64,000 bases of DNA from CAZPNX01 sp964588285 (GTDB lineage Bacteria; Edwardsbacteria; AC1; EtOH8), in contig CAZPNX010000002.1 of NCBI GenBank assembly GCA_964588285.1, positions 115,834-179,833 on the forward strand, written 5' to 3'. Shown one piece after another: positions 25,392-33,335 of this stretch (the stretch's first letter is position 1; each line of letters begins with the position of its first letter). Made by a program: the position numbers and the translations under genes. A model generated the notes under the pieces. It saw only the letters and a list, made by a program, of their open reading frames with translations, was not told where the DNA came from and did no database searches.

Positions 25392-27172
25392 AGTCTTGAC
25401 AGCACTTCTTTGGCCCGAGCCAAAATCTCCTCGGGCCGGCTTTCGGATAATGACGGTGAAAACCTGGCTTTCTCGCAATCCTCTATCAGTTTTATCACCT
25501 GACAAACCGTTTCGGCAGGAATGCCCTTGTCCCCGAGCCTTCTTTCCAGCTGCTCCAGGGTGACAGCGCCGGTGTCGATGTCGTACCGGTCGCCCACATA
25601 GCCCAGCACCGCCTGGTGCAGGGCAGCGTAGAACTCCCTTTCCTGGCCGCGCTCCAAGTGACGGCTGGCCCTGGTCAGCCGGTTTTTGACCAGATGGCCG
25701 GAGCGGCTGCGGCGGGCGTAGCCTCGGTCAGACTCCAGACGCCGGCGGTGGGCTCGATAGGCCAGGGCCCCTCCCATCATGGCCAGCGATCCCCCGTACA
25801 TGGCCAGCAGTATCCAGGGGCTGGCCGGGAAGGTATTCTTGATATCCGTCAGGTCGGGCTTGATGTGGGCGATGTCGCTCCCCAGCACTTTTAGCCCCGA
25901 GGCCTCGGCCAGCGGGGCCGCCTGTCCGCAGCCGGTGGCGGTGCACTCGAAAGGCCCGGCCTCGGCTGTTGTGTAATAGGCTTTGCTTTTGGGATTGAAG
26001 AACGCCATTTTAACGACCGGAAGGCGGTAGCTGCCGTCGGCCTGGGCCAGCACCGGAAAGCTGAAGGTCTTGGTGCCGCGCACTATCCCTCCGGCCGTCT
26101 GAATGCTTTCCTTGATCTCGGGTTCCAATATCTTAAGCCCGGACACCGAAGCCAGGTTCGGTTTCTCGATTATGCGGACATTGCCGGTGCCGGAGACCTT
26201 GACGGTCAGGGTTGCCGGCTGGCTGCCGGTTATCCTGGCGCTGTCCAAAAAAGCCGTCATGGTGAACTGGCCCACCCCGCCGGAAAACTCCTTGGGCCGG
26301 CCCTCTTCGGGCAGGGGCAGGGCGGTGATACTTGCCGGCTTAGAGGCGATTCTGGCCACCCGTTCGCTGCCGAAGAAGTCGAAGAAGTCGCGCGGCGGCT
26401 GCGACACCCCGATGTTCAGAACTATTTTGCCCGCTTGATGCTCGCCGGCCGACATCGGGAACAAGGCCACCCTTTTGAGCACCATGGCATTGTATTTTTT
26501 GCCGTCAACGGTGCGGGGCTGAAAATCGACCTTGGAGGCGTCAAAGAGCTTCTCGGACCAGAAGCCGCTGAACTCAGGGGCCTCGGCCATCTCCATGCCG
26601 GTTATCCTCAGCCGGCTATAGAGCGTATACTCCACCGTCGCCTGCTCTCCCACATAGACTGTCCTTCTGTCCGGCGAGGCCGAGATGAAAAGGTTTCCCT
26701 CCAGCGACGCTCCGGCCGGAACCGGTTGTACCTGGCTCTGCCCTGTTATAGACTGACTTCCGCTCTGGGCCGACTTCACCACCTCGATGTCGATCGGCTG
26801 GCTCTGATGTTCCTGGCCCTGGTAGGAAAGCCGACAGGGCCCGATGGTCAGCTTGCCCAGCCGTTTTGCCGAGAGCACGTAGCTGAAGTTGACCGAGGAC
26901 TGCTTTTTGATCTGTCCGTTTATGATCTGGACGCTGGTGGAGGAGGACTGGGACTGGCTCAAAAGGTTGAAGTCTGGCAGCTCCGGAAGCTGGGGACGGG
27001 GCACGCTGCCCATGTCCTCGCCCTGGACCGTCACCGTCAATAAAAATTCCTGCCCCAGGCCCACCGTGCTCCGGTCCACCGAGGCCGAGATGCTTAGCTC
27101 CGCGCCCAAACCCAATTTCGATAAGGCCAGTAGAGCGATTATGGTAATATGTCTTTTACTGACGACACCCAT
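25388..27172 (-). CDS. batD: BatD aerotolerance protein
   Basis: 594 residues. A signal peptide ends near residue 23 (LALSKLGLGAE). Several Ig-like BatD repeats follow (LSISASVDRSTVGLGQEFLL, LFISASPDRRTVYVGEQATV, FTMTAFLDSARITGSQPATL). A membrane helix lies near residue 465 (PWILLAMYGGSLAMMGGALA) and a basic cytosolic tail ends the protein. BatD is the large periplasmic partner of the vWA proteins BatA and BatB. It overlaps batE by four bases. The exact biochemical role of the Bat complex is not settled. Confidence 0.88.
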   Translation of the reverse strand: MGVVSKRHITIIALLALSKLGLGAELSISASVDRSTVGLGQEFLLTVTVQGEDMGSVPRPQLPELPDFNLLSQSQSSSTSVQIINGQIKKQSSVNFSYVLSAKRLGKLTIGPCRLSYQGQEHQSQPIDIEVVKSAQSGSQSITGQSQVQPVPAGASLEGNLFISASPDRRTVYVGEQATVEYTLYSRLRITGMEMAEAPEFSGFWSEKLFDASKVDFQPRTVDGKKYNAMVLKRVALFPMSAGEHQAGKIVLNIGVSQPPRDFFDFFGSERVARIASKPASITALPLPEEGRPKEFSGGVGQFTMTAFLDSARITGSQPATLTVKVSGTGNVRIIEKPNLASVSGLKILEPEIKESIQTAGGIVRGTKTFSFPVLAQADGSYRLPVVKMAFFNPKSKAYYTTAEAGPFECTATGCGQAAPLAEASGLKVLGSDIAHIKPDLTDIKNTFPASPWILLAMYGGSLAMMGGALAYRAHRRRLESDRGYARRSRSGHLVKNRLTRASRHLERGQEREFYAALHQAVLGYVGDRYDIDTGAVTLEQLERRLGDKGIPAETVCQVIKLIEDCEKARFSPSLSESRPEEILARAKEVLSRL

Positions 27173-27236
27173 GACTGCCGTTTTCCGGCTTCTATCTTCT
27201 GCCTTCTGGCTTCTGCCTTCTGATTTCTTCCTTTAG

Positions 27237-28895
27237 TTACCAGTCCTTGTCCACCTTGGCCTGTTTCCTCTGTTTCTCCTGCTGCTTCTTGAGGTCCTGT
27301 TTCTCCCGGTTCTGCAGCGCCTGCAGCACCCGCTCCGCCTCTTGGCGGCTCATCTGGCCCTGTTGCGGTTGGGGAGTTGGCTGTTGTTTTTGTTGATTTG
27401 GCTGTGGCTGGTTCTGGTTTTGTTTGGTGGAATCTGACTGATTCTTCTGCTGGTCTTTCATCTTCAGCGCCAGTTCCAGGTTTTGCTTGGCTTGGAGGTC
27501 GCCCGGGTTTAAAAGGAGCGACATGGTATAGGCCTGCACCGCCTGGTCCAGCCCGCCCTGGCGGTAGGCGCAGTTGCCAATATTGTACATGGCCCGAGAC
27601 TGGAGTTTCTTGTTCTTGGAGAGCATGGCCAGCTGGAACTCGGAAGCCGCCTCCTGGTGCTTACCCTGCTTGTGCAGCGCCCGGCCCAGATTGTAGTGTA
27701 TCCTCTGATTGTCCGGCTCCAGCACCAAAGCCTCCTGATAGCGGTCGTGGGCCTCCTGGAAGTTGCCCTTCTTCATCTGGGCGTTTCCGGCCCGCATCTT
27801 GGCGCCCACCCCGGCCATAGCTGTTTCAGCCAGGAACAGGCCGGCAAAAACGACCAAAAAGTGAAACTTCAAACGTTTGAACTCCAAACGGGGAAAGCTG
27901 AACCATGCCCCCCTCCGGTCGCTTATAAAAACCGAAAAGAACAGCAGAATGAAGGAAACCAGCAGAAATCCCTGATAACGCTCCTCGCGTTCCACGAACT
28001 CGCCCCCCTCCAGCTCCTTCTTGCGCAGCCGGTCGAGTTCCGAGGCCAGGTTGTCCAGGCTCAAACCCTCGGAGCGGTAGTAGCGGCCGTCCGTCTCCCT
28101 GGCCATCACCAAAAGTAGCCTTTCGGCCAGGCGGGAGACCACCAGCTTGTCATCGGCGTCCTTCTTGTAAAAGGTGGAGCCTCCGTCGGTCTCTGGGACG
28201 GTCGAACCCTCGTGGGTGCCCACCCCGACGATGTAAAGTCTGGCGCCCAAATCCTTGAGCATCTTGGCCGCAGCCAGGGGGTCTCCCTCCAGGTTGTCGC
28301 CGTCGGTGATCAGGATGACCGCCCGCGATCCTTCCTCCTGGGGAGTGAACAGGGAGGCCGAGACCTCCAGGGCCCGCTGGATGTTGGTGCCTGGCCGGGG
28401 CATAGCCAGGGGATCGATGATGTCCAAAAAGAGCTTGGCCGCTTCGACATCAGACGTCAGCGGACACATGACGTGGGCCTCGCCGGCAAAGGCCACGATT
28501 CCGGCACGGTTCCCGGCCAAGCTCTCCAGGATCTGGGACAGCTCCACCTTGGCCCGCTCCAGCCGCGAAGGTTTGATGTCCTGGGCCAGCATGCTCTTGG
28601 AGGCGTCCAGGGCGATGATCACGTCTATCCCCCGCCCCTTGTAGATCTGGAGCTTCTCGCCCCATCTGGGACGGGCCAGTCCGATGATCAGAAAACCCAG
28701 ACCCAGGATGAACAGAAAGTTTTTAAGCCACCACAGCCCGCCATGGCGGCTGTCGGTCAGGCGCGGAATCAACGGATCATCGGCGAACCTGGCCAGACGG
28801 CGGCGCGACAGCAAAAACCCGGCCAGGTAGCCGCCCAGCACCGCCGGCAGGGCCAATAGAAAATAGAGGTATTTGGGATCCGCCCAGTTGATCAT
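27237..28895 (-). CDS. BatB-BatC fusion: vWA membrane protein with TPR tail
   Basis: 552 residues. Two N-terminal membrane helices, then a vWA domain with MIDAS motif ALDASKSM (about 95), a third helix (FLLVSFILLFFSVFI, about 310) and a second hydrophobic segment. The C-terminal part has TPR units (GNFQEAHDRYQEALVLEPDN, GKHQEAASEFQLAMLS, GGLDQAVQAYTMSLLLNPGD) and a Gln-rich coiled tail. BatB and BatC are normally separate genes, so this is a natural fusion. The start overlaps the batA stop. Confidence 0.88.
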   Translation of the reverse strand: MINWADPKYLYFLLALPAVLGGYLAGFLLSRRRLARFADDPLIPRLTDSRHGGLWWLKNFLFILGLGFLIIGLARPRWGEKLQIYKGRGIDVIIALDASKSMLAQDIKPSRLERAKVELSQILESLAGNRAGIVAFAGEAHVMCPLTSDVEAAKLFLDIIDPLAMPRPGTNIQRALEVSASLFTPQEEGSRAVILITDGDNLEGDPLAAAKMLKDLGARLYIVGVGTHEGSTVPETDGGSTFYKKDADDKLVVSRLAERLLLVMARETDGRYYRSEGLSLDNLASELDRLRKKELEGGEFVEREERYQGFLLVSFILLFFSVFISDRRGAWFSFPRLEFKRLKFHFLVVFAGLFLAETAMAGVGAKMRAGNAQMKKGNFQEAHDRYQEALVLEPDNQRIHYNLGRALHKQGKHQEAASEFQLAMLSKNKKLQSRAMYNIGNCAYRQGGLDQAVQAYTMSLLLNPGDLQAKQNLELALKMKDQQKNQSDSTKQNQNQPQPNQQKQQPTPQPQQGQMSRQEAERVLQALQNREKQDLKKQQEKQRKQAKVDKDW

Positions 28896-29869
28896 GGCAG
28901 CCTCTTGAGCAGAACAGCAGATAACAGCCAGGAGGCGGCCAACAGGGCCAGTGCCGGCAGCATGAAATTCTTGGCTTTCTCCTGGTAGACGGTGTGCTCC
29001 CTCACCTTGTAAGTCACCGGCTCCATCTTGTCGATCTCGTCGTAAACCAGCTTCAGCCCCTCGGCATCCGTAGCCAAAAAGAACTGGCCTCCGGTGGTCC
29101 GGGCGATCTCCTTCAGGGTCTTGGCGTCCAGGTCTAATTCTACCTGAACGTATCGCTTGCCGAAGAAGGGGTCCTGCACCGGCATGGGTACCGGGCCCTT
29201 GGAGCCCACCCCGATGCAGTAAATTTTGACCCCGCAGGCCTGGGCCAGCTTGGCGGCCGATACCGGGTCCAGCTCCCCGGCGTTGTTGCGGCCGTCGGTC
29301 AGCAGGATGATGACCTTGTCTTTAGAGCGGGAGTCTTTTAGACGGTTGACCGCGGCCGCCAGCCCCATGCCGATGGCCGTGCCGTCCTCCATCATGCCGA
29401 AGTCAACCCGGTCGATCAGCTGGTTGATAATTGTTTTGTCGGCGGTCAGCGGGCACTGGGTCAGAGCATAGCCCGAAAAGACCACCAAGCCGATGCGGTC
29501 TCCGGCGCGGCGGGCCACGAACTCCTTGGCCCGCTCCTTGGCCACATAGAGGCGGTTCTTGGGCGAAAAATCCTCGGCCTGCATGGTGCCGGAGATGTCC
29601 AGGCAGAGCATGATGTCAACACCCCGGCCCTCGGTCTCCTGAAAAACCCGTCCCTTCTGCGGCCTGGCCAGGGCCAGGATAATAAAGAACAGACCTCCCA
29701 GGCTTAGGGCCAGGACAAGATATCGCCAGACTTTCCCCAGCCCCGGATTCGTTTTGAAATACGAGGCATCGGGAAAGCGGAGGGTTCCGGAGCGCTTGCG
29801 CAGCTCCAGCCAGGCCAAAGCGGCCAGCGGAACCAGTAAAAGCAGGTAAAGCTGAGAAGCGAACCTCAT
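28892..29869 (-). CDS. batA: BatA vWA membrane protein
   Basis: 325 residues: two membrane helices in the first 70 residues, a vWA domain with MIDAS sequence CLDISGTM (about 92) and VIILLTDGRNNAG, then a C-terminal membrane helix (NFMLPALALLAASWLLSAVL). It overlaps both neighbours by four bases (translational coupling). BatA and BatB are thought to interact with BatD in the inner membrane. Confidence 0.92.
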   Translation of the reverse strand: MRFASQLYLLLLVPLAALAWLELRKRSGTLRFPDASYFKTNPGLGKVWRYLVLALSLGGLFFIILALARPQKGRVFQETEGRGVDIMLCLDISGTMQAEDFSPKNRLYVAKERAKEFVARRAGDRIGLVVFSGYALTQCPLTADKTIINQLIDRVDFGMMEDGTAIGMGLAAAVNRLKDSRSKDKVIILLTDGRNNAGELDPVSAAKLAQACGVKIYCIGVGSKGPVPMPVQDPFFGKRYVQVELDLDAKTLKEIARTTGGQFFLATDAEGLKLVYDEIDKMEPVTYKVREHTVYQEKAKNFMLPALALLAASWLLSAVLLKRLP

Positions 29870-30783
29870 ATTCTGCCCCCCGTGGCCGCCGGCTCAGGAG
29901 CCGGCCGGGTCCTCTCCACCAGGTCCCTGACGATGCCGACGGCCGCATCCATCTCCTGGCGCGGCGGCACGATCTTGGCGTATTTGACCATGTCGGCCCG
30001 GGATAGGAAGGCAACGAAGTTTTCCCGCAGCGGAAGCTTCATCAGCTTCATGTTGGAGGAGATCTCGGTGGTGGTCTGTTCCAGGGCGTTGAAGGAGAAC
30101 CTCCGTTCCAGATAGCGCTTGGTGATTTCGGACAACGTATAATAGTAGCGCTTGATCTGCCCTTTGTCCAGCCAGTCGGCGGCCGGAACCTCCTCCAAAG
30201 CTTTCAGGGCCTCCTCCCAGGGAGGCAGCGGGGCCAGGAGCTGCTCCCGATACCGGCGGTATTTAAGCCACAGCCGGTAGCCCAGCCAGGCCAGCCCGGC
30301 CAGCAGCAGAAGGCCGGCAGGTATCAGCCACAGCCAATGGTTGGGAAAGGCCTCGGCCGCCTTGAGGTCGTGAATGTCCTGCATCTTCTCGGGCAGAACG
30401 CTGGAGACGACCACTTTTAACGTATCGCTGCGCAGGGTGTCGATCTTGTCGCCTTGCGAAACCATGAACAGGAAACGGGGCAATGTAAAACTCCCCGGTC
30501 GGAACCCGGCCAGCTTCAGGTCGTAGAAATGCTCGTTGCGTCCCCGGTGCGCCCTGGTCTTGTCTTTTTGCCCCACCACCATGAAGGGTTCGAGAGAGTC
30601 GGCCAAGGGACCGACGATCCTGGCGTCGTTGTCGGCCGAAAGCTTGAGGGTGACGGTGAACTGGTCCCCCACCGTCAGCCGCTTCTGGACGAAGGCGGTG
30701 GAAAGCTTCGGCGGTTCGGCCAGTCCGGCCATCGTCAGCAGCCAGGCCGCCCAAAACACGACTATGTATGCTCTTTTGCTCAA
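29866..30783 (-). CDS. BatD-N/DUF4381-like membrane protein of the Bat operon
   Basis: 305 residues from TTG 30783, which overlaps the upstream stop (TTGA) and gives a clean signal peptide (KRAYIVVFWAAWLLTMAGLA). An Ig-like domain related to BatD (LTVGDQFTVTLKLSADNDAR) precedes one membrane helix (HWLWLIPAGLLLLAGLAWLG, about 165) and a cytosolic helical domain (YYYTLSEITKRYLERRF). The position between DUF58 and batA matches the DUF4381-type component of MoxR-Bat operons. The upstream frame to 30879 is overlap only. Confidence 0.75.
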   Translation of the reverse strand: MSKRAYIVVFWAAWLLTMAGLAEPPKLSTAFVQKRLTVGDQFTVTLKLSADNDARIVGPLADSLEPFMVVGQKDKTRAHRGRNEHFYDLKLAGFRPGSFTLPRFLFMVSQGDKIDTLRSDTLKVVVSSVLPEKMQDIHDLKAAEAFPNHWLWLIPAGLLLLAGLAWLGYRLWLKYRRYREQLLAPLPPWEEALKALEEVPAADWLDKGQIKRYYYTLSEITKRYLERRFSFNALEQTTTEISSNMKLMKLPLRENFVAFLSRADMVKYAKIVPPRQEMDAAVGIVRDLVERTRPAPEPAATGGRI

Positions 30784-31163
30784 ATCCTGTCTAAAATAGA
30801 TTTTGCCGCCTCCCGGACGTGCTTGAACCTGTCGGCCCCCAGGTGCACGCCCCCGTACCAGCGGGTGACCACCAGGCAACGGTTGACCACCTTCCTCTGC
30901 CTCATTATTTCCAGCACCATCACCCCGGCCCCGGTCTCCTTGGACGGCGAACGGTAACCATCGTTCTTGTACTCGGCCACCGAGCCATCGCTTCCCATCA
31001 AACGGTAGGCCACAATATGATGGTCGGCGTTCCGAAACCTTTTGGGCTTGAGAAGCTCCTTCATCCCCTGCTCAAACTCGGCCTCGGAACAAACCGGAAA
31101 ACTGGCCGCGGCGTATTTTGATCCCCGATCAACGGCCACGGGGTTTAGGAGCAAGATGTCCAC
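30780..31163 (-). CDS. IMPACT/YigZ-type (UPF0029) domain protein
   Basis: 127 residues from GTG 31163, three bases past the DUF58 stop. The C-terminal half carries the UPF0029 signature: PSKETGAGVMVLEIMRQRKV and VVTRWYGGVHLGADRFKHV. IMPACT-family proteins are implicated in translation control or nucleotide/RNA binding, and this one lacks the second YigZ domain. It is wedged within the MoxR-Bat operon and overlaps the next gene by TTGA, an unusual place for this family. Confidence 0.8.
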   Translation of the reverse strand: MDILLLNPVAVDRGSKYAAASFPVCSEAEFEQGMKELLKPKRFRNADHHIVAYRLMGSDGSVAEYKNDGYRSPSKETGAGVMVLEIMRQRKVVNRCLVVTRWYGGVHLGADRFKHVREAAKSILDRI

Positions 31164-31167
31164 GGCC

Positions 31168-32061
31168 CTAGTGAACCCGCTGGGCCCGCATCCGAAAGAA
31201 GCGGTGGAGCTTGGGCACGAAATCCTCATCGCCGGCCAGGCTCACCAGATCCACCCCCCGGGTCTTGAGCAGCCGCTCCATCCGCGCCCAGGTGTCGGCC
31301 TGGTATCGGCGGTAGCCCTCCCTCAGCCTGTGATCCGAGGTGTCCACAGTGATGATTTCGCCGGTCTCCAGGTCCTCGAGGTCGGCCAGCCCGGCCGCCG
31401 GCAGTTCCATCTCGGCCCGGTCGCGGATGGCCACGGCCACCAGATCGTGCTTGCGGGCGGCCACCCCCAGCGGAACCTGGAATCGGTCAAAAGAGAATCC
31501 CGAACCGGCGAAATCGCTGATGAAAATGACGACGGCCCGGTGCTTGAGGACGTGCATCAGGAACTCCAGGGCGGCCCCGGGCTCGGTGCCGAGGCTTTGG
31601 GGCTCGAAGGCCAGGATGTCCCGGATGAGGCGCATTACATGGAGCCGGCCCTTGCGCGGCGGCACGAATTTCTCCACCCGGTCGGTGAAGAACAACAGGC
31701 CCACCTTGTCGTTGTTGCGCACCGCCGAATAGGCTATGGTGGCCGCCACCTGGGCCGCCTGCTCCATCTTGAACCGCCCCCGGGTGCCGAAATGGGCCGA
31801 GCCCGAGGCGTCGACGCACATGATGACGGTCAGCTCCCTCTCCTCCACGAACTTGCGGACATAGGGCCGTCCCATGCGGGCGGTCACCCGCCAGTCGATG
31901 GAGCGTACGTCGTCCCCCGGCAGGTATTCGCGGACGTCGACAAACTCCAGCCCGGTGCCCTTAAAGGTGGACTTGTACTCCCCAGCGAAGGTGGTGTTGA
32001 CGATCCGCTTGGTGCGCAGCTCTATCTGGCGGAGCTTTTTTATGAAGTCGGCGCTCAGCAT
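31168..32061 (-). CDS. DUF58 (vWA-like) protein
   Basis: 297 residues. The DUF58 signature GLEFVDVREYLPGDDVRSID lies near residue 40, followed by a vWA fold with MIDAS motif CVDASGSA (about 85). It has no membrane helix. DUF58 proteins are standard partners of MoxR ATPases. ATG at 32061; the gene is separated from moxR by a palindromic intergenic element. Confidence 0.92.
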   Translation of the reverse strand: MLSADFIKKLRQIELRTKRIVNTTFAGEYKSTFKGTGLEFVDVREYLPGDDVRSIDWRVTARMGRPYVRKFVEERELTVIMCVDASGSAHFGTRGRFKMEQAAQVAATIAYSAVRNNDKVGLLFFTDRVEKFVPPRKGRLHVMRLIRDILAFEPQSLGTEPGAALEFLMHVLKHRAVVIFISDFAGSGFSFDRFQVPLGVAARKHDLVAVAIRDRAEMELPAAGLADLEDLETGEIITVDTSDHRLREGYRRYQADTWARMERLLKTRGVDLVSLAGDEDFVPKLHRFFRMRAQRVH

Positions 32062-32078
32062 TGTTGGCTAACGTATCA

Positions 32079-32111
32079 AACGTTTCAAACGTTCGAACCG
32101 TTTGAAACGTT
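32079..32111. repeat. palindrome AACGTTTCAAACG between moxR and DUF58 genes
   Basis: A perfect 13-base inverted repeat with a seven-base loop. The words AACGTT and TTCGAA recur at the borders of the four-helix-bundle remnant (40626 and 41043), suggesting a related repeat family. Confidence 0.7.
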
Positions 32112-32116
32112 CGTTG

Positions 32117-33115
32117 TCACGGCACCTCGATCCCGGCCAGAATCTTCTGAATGACGTCGTCGGTGGTCACCTCCTCGGCTTCGGCCTCGTAAGTAAGGAG
32201 GATGCGGTGCCGCAGGACGTCCGGAGCCAGCTCCTTGATGTCCTCGGGGATGACGAAGCCGCGGCGCTTGAGGAAGGCCATGGCCCGGGCGGTGGTGGTC
32301 AGGTAGATGGAGGCCCGGGGCGAGGCGCCGAACCGGATCAGCGGTTTGAGCTCGGGCAGCCCGTGTTTCTCAGGCTCCCGGGTGGCGAACACCAGGTCCA
32401 AAATGTAGTCTTTGATCTTGGCGTCCACATATATCTTCTTGCAGAGCTCCCTGGCCTCGGCCATCTCCGCCGGCGTCACCACCGGCTTTATCCGGGGCTC
32501 GCCCTGGACCGCGATCCGCTCCACGATCTCCCGCTCCTCCTCCTTGGCGGGGTAGGTGACCTTGAGCTTGAGAAGAAAGCGGTCCAGCTGGGCCTCGGGC
32601 AGGGGATAGGTCCCCTCCTGCTCGATGGGATTCTGGGTGGCCAGAACCATGAAGGGATCGTCCAGCTTGAAGGTCTGTCCCCCGATGGTCACCTGCCGCT
32701 CCTGCATGGCCTCCAACAGGGCGCTCTGCACCTTGGGCGGCGTCCGGTTGATCTCGTCGGCCAGGATGAAGTTGGCAAATATCGGCCCCCGGCTGGTGAC
32801 GAACTCGCCGGTCTTCTGGTTGTAGATCTGGGTGCCGATGATGTCGGCCGGCAGCAGGTCCGGAGTGAACTGAATGCGCTGAAAACCGGCCTTGATGGCC
32901 GCCGCCAGGGTGCGCACCGCGTAGGTTTTGGCCAGGCCGGGCACCCCCTCGATCAGAAGATGCCCGTTGGCCAAAAGTCCGATCAGCATCCGATTCACCA
33001 GATACTGCTGACCGACGATGGCCCGGCCCACCTCGGCCGAAACCGTCTGAGCGATGAGGCTCTTCTTCTCGATCTCCTGGCTTATCTTCTGGATGTCCTC
33101 GCCGTAGTTCTCCAT
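32117..33115 (-). CDS. MoxR-family AAA+ ATPase
   Basis: 332 residues with Walker A GVPGLAKT (about 58), Walker B LADEINRTPPK and sensor ATQNPIEQEGTY. MoxR ATPases act as chaperones that load or mature vWA proteins; the DUF58, BatA and BatB proteins downstream are the likely clients. First gene of the operon with its own promoter about 170 bases upstream. Confidence 0.95.
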   Translation of the reverse strand: MENYGEDIQKISQEIEKKSLIAQTVSAEVGRAIVGQQYLVNRMLIGLLANGHLLIEGVPGLAKTYAVRTLAAAIKAGFQRIQFTPDLLPADIIGTQIYNQKTGEFVTSRGPIFANFILADEINRTPPKVQSALLEAMQERQVTIGGQTFKLDDPFMVLATQNPIEQEGTYPLPEAQLDRFLLKLKVTYPAKEEEREIVERIAVQGEPRIKPVVTPAEMAEARELCKKIYVDAKIKDYILDLVFATREPEKHGLPELKPLIRFGASPRASIYLTTTARAMAFLKRRGFVIPEDIKELAPDVLRHRILLTYEAEAEEVTTDDVIQKILAGIEVP

Positions 33116-33287
33116 TTCAGCCTCCGTTTCGAAATCTGGTCGTTTTCACCGCAGAGAACGCCGAAAGACGGAATCCGCCGCCTCTTGGCTCTTTGGCGTC
33201 CTTGGCGGTTTACTGATTGTTCCTGGTCAAAAAGAATGGCAGACAATGTCGTTGCCCCAGCCGGCATCCTCTACCATCCGCCCCAAT

Positions 33288-33316
33288 ATTATAATCAATT
33301 TTCCCTGTTTCGTCAA
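33288..33316 (-). promoter_or_regulatory. promoter of the MoxR-Bat operon
   Basis: TTGACG at 33311-33316, 17-base spacer, TATAAT at 33288-33293. Predicted start near 33281, giving a leader of about 165 bases before the MoxR start codon. Confidence 0.78.
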
Positions 33317-33335
33317 TAACGGATCATACGGATTG

